Below are positions 1 to 12,231 of a stretch of 64,000 bases of DNA, in pieces. Below the pieces are notes generated by a model. It saw nothing but the letters and a program-made list of their open reading frames with translations. It ran no database searches and was not told the DNA's origin. Position 1 is the stretch's first letter; every line of letters starts with the position of its first letter. This DNA comes from Benincasa hispida (taxonomy: Eukaryota; Streptophyta; Magnoliopsida; Cucurbitales; Cucurbitaceae). Both the position numbers and the translations under genes were made by a program. The stretch spans positions 201,177-265,176 of the forward strand of contig NC_052354.1 in assembly GCF_009727055.1 (NCBI RefSeq), written 5' to 3'.

Positions 1-1021
1 ATGGGCATTTTAAACATTTGTTTAAGATGATTTTTCTAAGATTTTCTTAAAAAAATGAATTTTCTAAGAATGGAGACGGCCATAAAAATTAGTTGAGTCG
101 CCAAATGGCAAAGAGAAACGATTTGAATTTTGAGCACGACAGTACTGCAATGCACGTCTTGCGGCATTGCACGCAAAGAGAAGAAACAAGAGGGAAAGAA
201 TTCGTCTGTTCTTGTTCTTCACTGTCAATGGAAGGGTTGAACAATCTTTTTCTATTGTATTATTTGCAAATTCTACGCCTCTTCAACTGTTCAAATCCAA
301 TTTCTGTTTTCATCTTTCACAAGAGAAGAAGAGAAAAGCTCTGGCAACCTAGCCACTCTGTCAATCCCCAAACATGGTTGGTCCTTCGCATTTCTAGGAC
401 CTCATCACTACCCACTTCAACTCTCTCTCCCCCTTTGCCAAATCACATTCAGTTTCAATATTCCCCATTCCCCTTTCCATTTTTCTCTTTTTGTTTCTCT
501 TTCTATTTTTCCTCCTGCATTTTCCTTCTCTCTCTTATTTCCTCAACGATTGGGATATTAATTCTTGTCTTGTTATCTTATTATTTCTTTTTTCCGAGGG
601 GAAACATGAAAAGTTCTTGACCCAGAAACTTTTTCTGGGTTTTTCTGATCCGAGAAGAGGATTTCTGATCTGGGTTTTTGTTTACTTCTGCTATCTCTAC
701 AATCGGTGGGTTCGGTTCATTGTTGTTTCTTCTGCATTCAGGGTGTGATTTTCTCTTCCCATATGCTTGGCATTTAAATTTCTAGAAATATTTGTAAGGA
801 ATTCTTGTATTTATGTTTGGTTTAATCTGGAATTTGTTAGAATTGATGCCAAGGTATTGAGTATATTTGAGTGTTGAAGAAACAGGAAATTGATGAAACG
901 GGTATAAATGTTTTGACAGAGAGGGGAAACTTTGGGGTTTCCCACGAGAATGCAGGTTTATCAATGGTAGAAAACGTTGCTGAATAAACGTGAGGAAATA
1001 GAGAGGAAAATTTGAGGGAGT
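1..1021 (+). promoter_or_regulatory. Upstream region and probable 5' UTR of the CDK-like kinase
   Basis: No convincing coding exon lies here. The stretch 400-560 is pyrimidine-rich (CT runs), as often seen around plant transcription starts and in 5' leaders. The open frames at 93-748 are made of this low-complexity sequence and resemble no known protein. The leader just before the kinase ATG at 1022 is purine-rich. A 5' UTR intron is possible because there are AG and GT candidates, but I cannot place it. Confidence 0.4.
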
Positions 1022-4000
1022 ATGGGCTGCATTTGCTCAAGAGATTCCTCAGAACCAGAGGATAGCAACCACAAAGAGTCTGAAAAAGATTTGAACAAAT
1101 CTTCAGTCCAGTTGGTTGCCCCTTCTCCCTCAAAAAGAGAGGATATGATGTTAGAGATTCAGTTGTCAAGGCAGGCATCTAAAGCAAATGGGGGTTCTGT
1201 TCATAAAGCAAAGGCCAATGGAGGTTCTGTCCATCGAGCAAAGGAAGATGATGAATCTGAGAATAAATCCATAAAGGCTGCAAAAGCAAATAATGATAAT
1301 GCTTCAGCAGGTGGAAAACAGCCTGACATTTTTAGGTTAGCTAGCTTGTCTAAAGGGGCCGAAGCCGAACTTGTCATGGCTGGATGGCCTTCATGGTTAG
1401 CTTCCGTTGCTGGAGAAGCCATCAAAGGGTGGGTACCTCGGCGGGCTGACTCCTTTGAAAAGTTAGACAAAGTTAGTTCCATTCGTTATGTTCTCTTTTA
1501 CTTCATGTCTTTAGAATCATTTGACTCTAGTGCTTCTTATCTGTATTTACTTAACAACAACGAATTGCAATCTAGATAATGCTCTGAACAGCATGCATTT
1601 TTCCTTCAAATGAATTTTTCACCAGTAGGTTTCTTTTAAATTTCCTCTCCCCATTGGTCGAATGCTCTATTCGTTTATTTTCATTTATAACAGAATGCTT
1701 TTTCTTTCCTCGGGTATTTTCGTTTTTTTTGTTTTTTTGGCGTGTGTTATATAGACAGAGATATTTTTTAAGATGAATAACACGTGTGGTGGGAATTTGA
1801 GCCTATGACCTTTTGATCAAGGATATTAATTTTACCAGTTGAGCTATGTTTAGAATAACATGCTGTGTAGATATTATTGGCCCCGTGAAAAGAAGCGAGG
1901 AACGAGCTATAGACAGCTTATATCATACTAAACAGTAAACCCCATGACGGCCCTGGGACGGGTATACAGATAGGAACTCCAAGTTAAAAGATAGATTCCT
2001 CGGGGATATAGGATAGATTCTTTGAGACTTTTGGTGTTCCGATGGCTTTCAACAGATTGGTCTATAATGGAGGAGGTCTTATACTACCCTCCCTTTTGAA
2101 ATCGAGGGAGGATTTTTTGAGATGCTGTTTTCTTTCCAATCATATGCATATTTGACTTAAGAAACATAGGATGTTTTTCAGAAGTTTGAAGAGCTCTTGA
2201 GACTTGGGAGGAGACTTTGGCCTTGGTTAGGTTCAGTGTCTCCATTTGGATCTCGATTACCAACAAATTTTGCGATTTCTCTTTAATTTCATTATTCTGT
2301 AAAGGAGCTCTTTTCTGAAATTTTCTAGGCTGTTAGGTTGTTCTATGTTGTTGGCTTCTTTTGTCTTTGAGTTTCCCTTGTTTGTAGTTTATATTGTCCT
2401 AGTCATAAAAGTTGGTTTTCTTCATCAAAATATTCCAAGTATCTTATAACATCTGCTGTGAATGTCTCTCTATCTCATCTTGCATCAATATCTGCTAATT
2501 ATCCCATCGTGTCCTTCCTATATGCAGATTGGACAGGGAACTTATAGCAGTGTATATAAAGCCCGGGACCTTGAAACTGGTAAAATCGTGGCATTGAAAA
2601 AAGTGAGATTTGTAAATATGGATCCGGAAAGTGTCCGTTTTATGGCTAGGGAAATCTATATTTTGCGCAAACTTGATCATCCAAATGTTATGAAGCTTGA
2701 GAGTTTAGTCACTTCCAGAATGTCGGGCAGCTTATACCTTGTTTTTGAGTACATGGAGCATGACCTTGCTGGCCTTGCAGCAGCTCCTGGACATAAGTTT
2801 ACGGAGGCTCAGGTATCTTCTTGGCTTCCCTTGACCATATCAATTATTGAACTAGAACCATTTTGAAAATGAATCCTTGTTCAAACTGAGCCATCTAAAG
2901 TAGTGAAAACAAGGAACTAATAGAGAGATTTTATATTTGAAGGAACTGAAACCATTGTAATTAAGGTGTCATTTTGTGCTTGTAGATTAAATGTTATGTG
3001 CAACAATTGCTGCACGGACTCGAACACTGTCATAGTCGGGGAATTCTGCACCGGGATATCAAAGGTTCAAATCTTCTTGTTGACAATAATGGCGTGCTCA
3101 AGATTGGAGACTTTGGTCTTGCTACCTTTTTTCAGCCTGATAAAAAGCAGCCATTGACAAGTCGGGTTGTGACATTGTGGTACAGGGCACCCGAGCTTTT
3201 ACTTGGTGCTACCCAATATGGACCTGCCATAGATCTCTGGAGCTGTGGTTGTATTGTTGCTGAATTATTTGCTGGAAAACCTATTATGCCAGGAAGAACA
3301 GAGGTTGTTCTATCATCCACTCGTTGCCTGTTCTGTTTCTTGTAATCTTTAAGAAAATGCGAGAAAACAATAGGTTGTTAGTTTTCAGGAATTGTCTATG
3401 TAGTTGTTAATTTTTTGTTCATGGCATCTCATATACGCTCTAGAAATAACCATAAAATTCATTTGGGTGTTGTTTGAATTGATCATTTTATCAGGTGGAA
3501 CAAATGCACAAGATTTTTAAGCTCTGTGGTTCACCATCTGAGGAGTTCTGGCAGAGAACAAAGTTGCCACATGCAACCAGCTTCAAACCTCAACACCGTT
3601 ATAAAAGCTGCCTTTCTGAGACATTTAAAAGTTTCCCTCCTTCAGCTCTGGCTCTTGTTAATAAACTACTTGCTATTGAGCCAGAGCACAGAGGATCAGC
3701 TACTTTAGCCCTCAGAAGTGAGGTATTTCATGTTTCCTTTCGTATGTCTACAATCATGTGCATTAACCTCAATGCGCTATTCTTTTTTTTCCTAGCTACT
3801 AGAGTTGAAATAAAAGTGCTTCTTGTTGATATGTTGTTTCATATGATGTTGCTTGGCATATTATAGTAATTTAATTGTATCCGGTTCTGCAGTTTTTCAG
3901 AACAGAACCTCTCCCTTGTGACCCATCAAGCTTACCAAAATATCCTCCGAGCAAAGAATTCGATGCCAAGCTGCGGAATGAAGAAGAGAGAAAGTATAAT

Positions 4001-5265
4001 TCCAAACTTGTTTCTCTAGTGGTCGTTGTTTAGGTTTTTTATTAGTTTTTTTTGTTATACATAATCCGTATTATATGAAAATAGTATTTTCTAGCCAAAT
4101 ATCTATGAAGATTGAAGAAAAAATGAAATCAAGGTTACTAAACTACCTTTTTGGGGATGTCATTATACATACGAATCTCTTAATTTCAGGAAAAAAGCAG
4201 AAGCTGTGAAGGGACGTCATCCTGAATCAGTAAGAAGGGGCTCAAGAGACACCAAGGCAGTTCCTACGCCCGAATTCAATACTCAAGGAGATATTACTAT
4301 AAAGGTACATGTCAGGAATAGGAAACTTTTTGTTTATGAGTTCGATGACTTTTGAGAGCATGGCTTTTTTTTTTTTGAAGTGCATTAATTTGTCGACAAG
4401 TACTGAAAAAAATTGTGAAAAGTGCTTTTAGTTGCGCAGACTCATGGAACCAAACATGTCATGTGAAAACAATGCTTTTTTAAAACAGCGTTATTTGCCT
4501 GATAAGATACCTTTCTCATGGACTAAAACTGCAGGCACACCCGATCTCGAAAAAAACGAGTGCGAAATATAACCCTCACGAGGACAATGAGCCTCCGAGA
4601 GTTGCACAGAATCGATACAACCACTCAACATCTATGGTGCACCCGAGCATTGCAGATTTATGGGGTAAGCCTACCGGAGCCTCGAGAAATTGTGCAGAGT
4701 CAAAGACACAGAAATCTCAGATGCGTCAGTCAGTGGGAGATTTATCAACCTCTTCTCTCAAGAAGGAAGACTTGGTGTCTACTAAAGATTCTGGAATGGT
4801 ATGAGGAAAACTCTCATAAATTTGTTTATTCATTTACATGATGAGTATAAAGGGACTTGTATATGAAGTCATATGTATGTTACTGGTAGAATTTCAAATT
4901 TTGAAAAGAGTTCAAGATTCTTGGTACACATGATTAACAGAAAATCAATGACGAGATAGAACAAGTTCAGAGAAGTAAATAGTTTTTGTCTATTTTTATT
5001 TTTCAAAATCATTTAGTACAATTGAAGTGCAATCCTCTTTATTTCTTCATTCAGTTTTTGTTAATACTGGATCTGACTTTGAACATTTGCGTTGTAGGGT
5101 TATGTTCAAAAGAAGAACAGAATACACTACTCAGGACCGTTGGTGCCTACAGGGGGAACCATTGAGGACATGCTGAAGGAGCACGAGAGACAAATTCAGC
5201 AGGCTTTTCGAAAGGCACGACTCGACAAAGCGAAGACGAACAAAAGCTTTAGTGATCAGCTTTGA
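1022..5265 (+). CDS. CDK-like serine/threonine protein kinase, N-acylated (8 exons, 642 aa)
   Basis: Exons: 1022-1471, 2528-2812, 2986-3303, 3495-3722, 3893-3993, 4190-4304, 4535-4798, 5098-5265. All have GT/AG junctions and join in frame to 642 residues. The N-terminus MGCICS is a myristoylation (Gly2) and palmitoylation (Cys3, Cys5) signal, which suggests membrane attachment. Residues 1-146 are polar linker. The kinase domain runs from about 147 to 430, with glycine loop GQGTYSSV (152-159), catalytic Lys174 in VALKK, HRD at 267-269 in ILHRDIKGSN, DFG at 287-289, and an APE motif after TLWYR. The helix region reads MDPESVRF in place of PSTAIRE. This is typical of the plant CDK-like subfamily that includes Arabidopsis At1g54610-type proteins, whose cyclin dependence is unclear. 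The C-terminal 200 residues are basic and low-complexity. All catalytic residues are present, so it is probably active. The orthologue within the subfamily is not resolved. Confidence 0.95.
1181..1240 (+). repeat. 30-bp tandem duplication inside kinase exon 1
   Basis: Two adjacent 30-bp units (1181-1210 and 1211-1240) encode KANGGSVHKA and KANGGSVHRA. They keep the frame and lie in the disordered linker between the acylation signal and the kinase domain. Confidence 0.85.
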
Positions 5266-6861
5266 AATGAATCCGATAATTCTCAGGATCAAAGACTAAC
5301 TTTGGTAACATCAAAGGTAGAAGATGGTTCTGCTCTCAAACTGAATGCTGCAACTGTCTGCAAAGAACCACAAAAACCTTGACCGATATGATATTGATAT
5401 TAGTGTTGTATATAAACAACAATAAGGATTGATAATTAAATCTACCCCAGGGAGTTTACAGTCTTTTTTTAAAACCTTTTTCCCCAAGAGTAGAACAGAA
5501 CAGCTTCTAATTGTTGATAAGGCCACAGGGATAGAGAAATTGTTGTGTAGTTGCCAAAATACTTAGGGTGAGGATTTGGTTTGTTGTATAGAGAGAGGGA
5601 AGGGCTTCATGCTTCATAAGATAACATCATTTAAATAATACCTAAGTTTACATATCTCTTCTTTCTTTCGATGGCTACACTATGCGATCTATAAAACATT
5701 AGGCATTAGTATCTGTGCATGTTCAAATCTGATTCATTTATTATCTGGAAAGCGTTTATGTCAAGTACTGCCAAGCTAGGTTCACTTGAACTATTTATCA
5801 TCTAAATACTTCATTGTTCAATTTCTTTCTTATATTTAATCCGACATTTAATTCATATTCTAATAAATGTCAAAATTTGGACATTGTATTTTCAATAAAT
5901 CTTAAAATTAGTAATGATTGTATATTTGAAGTTCATTTTATCGGACACATTAAACTCATAGCAATAATTTCTAGGAAAATTGCATTGTATGGAAAATACA
6001 TTTTAAGAAACCAAAGTCATGACTTTAATTTTTTTGTAATTACAGGTGTGACAATCATATAACAATCACTTAGAAATCAAATAGCAATCACATAAAAACC
6101 AGATAACAATCAAATTTTCATACGAAAGCTTTTTGACATGTGTCCAATTTTTAATTTTTTTTAATTAAAGTTGCAATTGCCCCTAATTTCTATTAAAAAT
6201 GACAAAAGGTAAATCTCGCCAAATTTTATAGATTTGGATTTTTTTCCGAAAAGTTGACTAAAAACTATCATGACAAACTAAAATGACAAACTAAACAATT
6301 TGTAAAGCATATGAACCAAAATAAACGCAAAGAAAAAATAAACACTAAAACTCTAAAAGAAGAAATGGAGAGGAAATGTGTTCTTTATTGTGGTGTGTGT
6401 TGCAATGGTTTTATATAACCATTATTTATGGGGCTTACAATAGACGACCATTAATCCATCTCCTCCTTAACCTCAGATCCCCCCTCTCATTCGCTAAGGA
6501 ACAAATGAAATTCTTGCTTCTTTCATAATTTGCATAATTGCAATCCCTGTGCTTAGCCTATTTTACATTAGTTTTTTTTTGTCTCTAGCTGATATTCTCT
6601 TTAGCCAACTCGACAAAAAAGAGTATTATTTAAAGATGAAATACGATGAAATCAAGTTGGTTGTTCAGGTAACCAATTTTCCAAATTGGAACGTCCTTTT
6701 AGGAATACAAATTATTTAGGAAAGAAGACCGGAAATGTAAGTATAGTTTTCAGTAGTTAAAACGACTGATTCCTCCGAACTTGGAGGTTCAAATCTCAAG
6801 CTCCCACTTTGTTGTACCAAAAAAGGGAGACTAAACATGAGAGAAAATAAAGAGAAAAACA
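5266..6861. other. Convergent intergenic region between two gene 3' ends
   Basis: The first 350 bases probably hold the kinase 3' UTR. The rest is very AT-rich and without credible coding sequence. The minus-strand methyltransferase-like gene ends at 6862, so the two genes converge here. Around 6740-6810 there is a short tRNA-like stretch with GGTTCAAATC (a B-box-like word), possibly an eroded SINE. Confidence 0.5.
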
Positions 6862-9800
6862 TCAATTGACATTTCCAAATTGTTTTTGGATGTCGTTGAA
6901 GGATATGGTTGCGGATCCTCTTCTTTTGGCCTTCTGTTGGGAAGGATGTTCCTTCCATCCTGTCATGTAAATCACCTGTAATTGAAATCAAAACAATGTC
7001 ATCTCTAAAATTCAGTTACTTTCTTCAGAATAACTCCTGCCATCATCATTTATCCAATCAATCCTACATTTGAGGCAGTGTAGGAGGCAGAGGTAGGGTG
7101 CAAGTCAAAATTCGAAAAATCAACAGAACTAGTTGGGCCACTTTGATCTGTTTGAGTAACAAGTTCCAGTTATTTCTGGTCAGTTCGGTTTAATAAATAC
7201 AAAAACAGAGAAAAAGTCGGTTCACTTTTGATAAATTTTATCAATCTCAGTTGGTTTGATCTGATCTTGATCAGTTTCAATTAATTTTGGACAAGCTGTT
7301 GGTTGTTTAGTAGTAGGTCCAGTTGGGCATCGGTTTAGGCTTAACATTGAACAGAACAACTAACCTGCTCACACCCTAGGAAAAGCACATAGTCAATGAC
7401 CAAGAGAAAACAAACCCATATTATTTAACTAGGTGCATTCTACTAAGCTGACCTGGAAGGTTGCAGGAATGGTCCCATCTTCTGCAGCAAACATGGAATC
7501 ATAAATAGCTGCTGTTGCAAGGGCTGTCTCTCTCTTCAGGATCTGAGTAGCATTATTTAAACATCAATGATATATAGATCAACAACATAAACTTGTCAAT
7601 TCTTAGTTTTTTTTCCCATTATGACTAAGCTACGCTCATGTTAGCTTGTCAACTCATTGTTGATGAACACAAGATAATATCGTAACTGGAAACATATAGT
7701 CAATGATACTCATCTTCAAGACAAGAAAGGATGAAATCTTACAGGGTTCCTTTGTAAAAGTGCATTTGTTTCACCCATTGCACGCAAGTGTTCCACCAGC
7801 TCCAGTGCTTAATAATAGGTAAACAGAACCCAAAAAAAATAAATAAATAAATAAAAAAAAATCATGAGACACAGAGATACAAGACTTTGTCGAGTACACT
7901 GTTCCAAGTTGGAGCATCTTCAAAATTTTCTTTTTTAAGTGTAAATGTGTAATATTTCAATTGTAAGTTTTGGCTGCGACTGATTTTTATTAAGTCACTT
8001 TCTACAGACAAGGCCACAAGTCAAAACGGGACAACTGTAGGCTTAACAAACTACTTTTTATTATCTACACTAGACTGACATTCTAATTGGCAGAATTTAC
8101 TGAAATAAACAATAAATAGTGAGATAAGCATGCTCACCACTTGGATAGCGAACTACATACTCATCAACATCAACACCAGGCAAGGTAAAACCAGCTCTTG
8201 TCAAAAGATTGCCTGCATCTCTCACCTAAATAAGTAAACAACGTGTGCTTCCTTCAGTTAAATACAAGATACATGTCTGAATATGCTGTCTCTCTTTCAG
8301 AATCTAACCACCATAATTTAGATCCAGAAATATAAATTTCTGGATTCGATTTAGAGCCACAAAAGTATCTTGCATATTTCTCTTATTTCATATTTTGAAT
8401 TACCACTCAAAACATTGGCCAAGTAATATAATTAAATCTGAGTGCAAATGATACTAAGAATACTAAGAAGAAATGTTAAACAGCAGTAAAAAATTATAGG
8501 CAAAAAACACTCCTGATAGGATTCTTTGAGAAAAGAAAGCTGCTTAGAGTCTTTTACAATATTTAAAAGCATGAAAGTAGTTTGCAATAACATACTTGTG
8601 CCAATGGTGATACTCGAGGACTGATGCCTCCTTCACGCTCCATGTGTGCAAGAGTACATGCTATTCTCAGTTCCCTGATTGCAAGTATATGTACAAGAAA
8701 TCATGCAGGGAACTTAAGCAATGAACTAAAAATTCAAACCAGAAGAAACGTGACAAACCTTAAGGTTTCCCCTCCAAAGATCGCTGCTAAAAATAGCCCA
8801 TCTGGCTTCAGTGCCAATCTACTCTGTCAAGAAAAAAGATGTAGAAAAGGCCACTAAACATACTAGCTCCCAGACATGAAATGATACATAAAACGAACAA
8901 GCAAAAATTTAAGCATTAAAGAAACACACAGAAAAGAATAACAGAACAAGATACCATCCAATACCAAGTTTGCAATACAATTTGCATTGTTATCCAACAG
9001 TCATGCTTCATACTAACAACGCCTGTAAAAACTCTCTCTAGTACAAAGGTTAAAATTGAGATTTCACTTCTCCTTCTTAACAGTTAACACTGACCACAAG
9101 TTTCAATTATTACACAAGACACTTAAAAAACCTAAAGACTAACTTTCTAAGAAACTGCAAAAGTAAAATTAACAAGGTTTTCCATTAGCAGACTCTGCTG
9201 TCTAAGGTATATTAGGTTTAGAAGTGAAGATGAGAATCAATGCAATACTTTTCTTTAATTTTTTTTTTCCCGCAGGGGGTGCTGGGACAAACCTGAATCA
9301 TGGCTCCAGGAAGATCATTTGTCCAGTGAAGACCCAAGCAACTTATAATTAGATCTACTGAACTTCACACCAGAAGCAAATAGAAGAAATGATAAAGCAT
9401 TAGTTTCATTCAACCAATGAGGCACATTATTGAAAAAGAAACAAGCTGTAACAACACCTTTCTTTTATAGGTAGAAACTCTTCATCACCAACAATAAAAG
9501 ACGTTTCAACGTCCTGATCATGTGCACCTGTATCATCTTTGCATAACTTTATCATGTCATGTGATGCATCCATCATGATCAGCTTTTCAACCGAACCTGG
9601 AAAATAGATAAAAATTTTATTGAACAATTTAATACAATACAAAAAGCAGGATAGCCTATCTAGATTATATTAATACTGGTGTTTACAAATTCCCGTATTC
9701 ACTTAAACTAAAACCAGTAGCAACCTTGCAATATATAATATAACGACAATGAAAAAGCACAAAGGCCAAGCATGTCAGTGTGGGAACTACAACCCAGCTG

Positions 9801-12000
9801 TCCAAACTTCCAACAGATCAATGTCACAGTTCATAGCTATACATGTATCATTAGTTCATTACAGCATCCAACTATCTTAACAATTAACATTTGTGCTACA
9901 GTAGTTACACATTTAGATTTCATTTTTCTATTTTTTTGGAAAAAGGAAGATTATAATTAAAAGAAACTTAAAACTAGAAAAGATATGGTAAGAAGTCAAG
10001 ACTATGCTAGAGCAGAGAAATTGAAGTTCATTGAGACATCATTTATCTAATGTAAAAAAAAGAATGAGGTCAACCTTCAAACTCAAAAGTTCGAAATATG
10101 AATTCCCTAAATATTTTCAGTAGAAGTTTATTTATTTATTTAGTTTATTATTATTATTATTATATAAATATGATACGAAACCAAAGTTTTCATCAGTAGA
10201 AGGTCACAAGCTAAAAATAGGAATCATTCACATCCAAAATGAAGAAGGATGTATCTGTTAAAAAAGAAAAGTGACAAGAACTTGAACCTGAAACCCAAGG
10301 ACTTAAGAGGACATAAAAATAACAAGCAAAAGAATTTGAGTTTTAAAAGTTGAAAGTAAGAAAAAGTATTAACAATAGAAAATTATTTTTCAAGGCAAAC
10401 TCTAAAACGGCATCTTGACGGTCTGAATCTACATTTGACTACATACAAAAATGAAAAATCTATTCACACCATGGCAAAAAAAGTCAAATAAAACATTCAC
10501 CATAATTCAAGGCAAGCCAGTATAATTTTGAGAAACTTAAGTGACACATTTAATATATGAACAACTGTCGTGCCCCTTAACCTTTTGTTCTCTCAAAGTC
10601 AGATCTTCTTTTCCTAATAATTCAAGAAAGTGGAAACAAGTTTATTACCACGGCCATGCAATAATCTCCTGATAGCCTCCAATGAACCCCCCAAACATAA
10701 TGCTGTTGGGAATGTCTTCTTGCAATCCTTCAAAAGTCACAATGTGAGACATGTAAAATCAAGTAAATAATGCCTTCGTCAAATTAATTGAGAGTTTAAG
10801 GATGATGAAGTCAACTGGATCCAAATTTGTGTGTTAAAAAGTTGAAACCCATGATAAGATTAAATCCAATTAAAATATTTCATTTTCAATCTTAAGTTTT
10901 GGGAAAAGGAATAGATAGGTAAGTTACATTCACAACTAACAATTACCGAAACTGCAATTGATTTAATCCAAGTTAACCAGGATAAATTGATAATAGTTAT
11001 AAGATATTAGTACACTTTGGAATAGAATTTAGTTCCTGTTTCATTTAATGTCCAAAAGATGTTACATTTACAACTATGAGCATTCATCTTATTGTCATTA
11101 TCACCAAGAAAAACTAAAAAGTAATGGCTTTCTCATCTCTGTAAAGGATCCAATTGAGATATGATTTCATAACCAATGCTTTCACAAAAATTTCATCAAA
11201 AGGCGCAACATTTCATTAAGAAAACGATAACTAAGAGAACAATGACTGGAATTCACAAGTTAAAATGAACACAATTTCACAACATTGCTATCTAATACCT
11301 CCAAACGATCCAACAAGTTTTCGGCAACTGTATCAACAAGAGAATCCTTTGGGCGCATCAACCATGCCGCTCGGTCCCGCTGTCACCAAGAAACAACAAT
11401 TTCAGCAAGAACAAAGTATAGAAATACTCCAAAAAAAAAAAAAAAAAAAATCGAAGGCACAACATATCAGAAAGCTTATGGAGGAGTAGCTAAAAAGTTT
11501 CATGTAGTACAAAAGCGCTTGCCATTTAATTTTACTTGTTAAAAGTTATTTGCACAGAAAAAACAAAACCAAAGCAGAACACGAACATATGAACCAATCA
11601 ATTAACAAACCCCATCACAGAAAGACAAGTAAAACTCCCAGAATTCCCCTCTATATAGACGACCATTACAAATTAGCTTCACAATATCACCATATTTACT
11701 CCAAATATCGGAACAAAAACTCCTCTAGAAACCTGTTCTGGTTAACACACGTAGATCAAAGAAGAAAAATAAAGCTCAAAAAAGAAAATGACGACAAATT
11801 TGGCTTACCTGTTTACGCTTAAGATCACGATCAAAAACCTTAACCTTCGAGCTCTGCATTTCATCACCGATCCTACCGTCATAATTATCATCGCCAGTAC
11901 AGAAAGAACAACATAGAATTGAATTTGGAAAATCTTGCCGTCTCGTACTCCTCAACACTGAGAGCGATCTTACGATTCTAGACGGCGACAGTCCTCTCAT
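6862..12000 (-). CDS. NDUFAF5: Mitochondrial NDUFAF5-like methyltransferase, complex I assembly factor (11 exons, 353 aa)
   Basis: Exons in reading order: 12000-11809, 11379-11299, 10727-10649, 9596-9458, 9362-9293, 8823-8759, 8674-8596, 8225-8138, 7807-7743, 7542-7453, 6975-6862. All have GT/AG sites and join in frame to 353 residues. The N-terminus is rich in Arg and Ser and poor in acids, as in a mitochondrial presequence. The body is a class I methyltransferase fold: LCLGGS (101-106) stands where motif I lies, MMDAS near 127 follows beta 2, and [10 protein letters not shown] and [20 protein letters not shown] follow in order. This matches the NDUFAF5 family, known in animals to hydroxylate an arginine of the complex I subunit NDUFS7 during assembly. 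The motif I glycine pattern is weak, as is usual in this family. Its start lies 231 bp from the start of the divergent 12232 gene. Confidence 0.93.
7094..7378. mobile_element. Probable hAT-type MITE in the last intron of the NDUFAF5-like gene
   Basis: This 285-bp segment begins TAGGGTG and ends CACCCTA, an exact 7-bp inverted terminus. The interior has no coding frame and has repeated GGTT/AACC words (GTTCGGTTT, CCGATTT-like), like short plant hAT elements. Flanking 8-mers do not match, so a target duplication is not supported. The copy is probably old. Confidence 0.4.
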
Positions 12001-12231
12001 TTCTCAGTCACCGATTGAACCTCGCCGGAGAGACAGGAAGGAAATTTCGGAAATTTTAAATGGGCCTGGGCCGAACACGACTATAACCTCAGAGTACCAA
12101 AAACCGGGGTAGGAATGAAACTATCCCGATAAGGGGCGTGTTATCCATGTTTCCAAACGAGGTCCCTATCGTATCTGTTACAAAGTTCATTGCTTTTTAC
12201 GGCTGTCTTGAGAATTTTGGGTTGGGCGAAA
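12001..12231. promoter_or_regulatory. Divergent promoter with two site II (TGGGCC) elements
   Basis: This 231-bp stretch separates the ATG of the minus-strand NDUFAF5-like gene from the ATG of the plus-strand small-protein gene. At 12061-12072 it has two adjoining TGGGCC words (TGGGCCTGGGCC). TGGGCC/T site II elements, bound by TCP factors, are known to be enriched in plant promoters of nuclear genes for mitochondrial respiratory proteins and ribosomal proteins. The core promoter of both genes must lie here or in their 5' leaders; no clear TATA box is visible. Confidence 0.7.

Noticed and set aside
93..748. Overlapping open frames upstream of the kinase
   Set aside because: They are built from CT-rich low-complexity sequence, have no family resemblance and fit better as promoter or 5' leader.
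1775..1860. tRNA-like words (ACCAGTTGAGCTATG) in kinase intron 1
   Set aside because: Resembles the reverse of a tRNA 5' half seen in many dispersed plant repeats, but no cloverleaf can be built, so it is not a tRNA gene.
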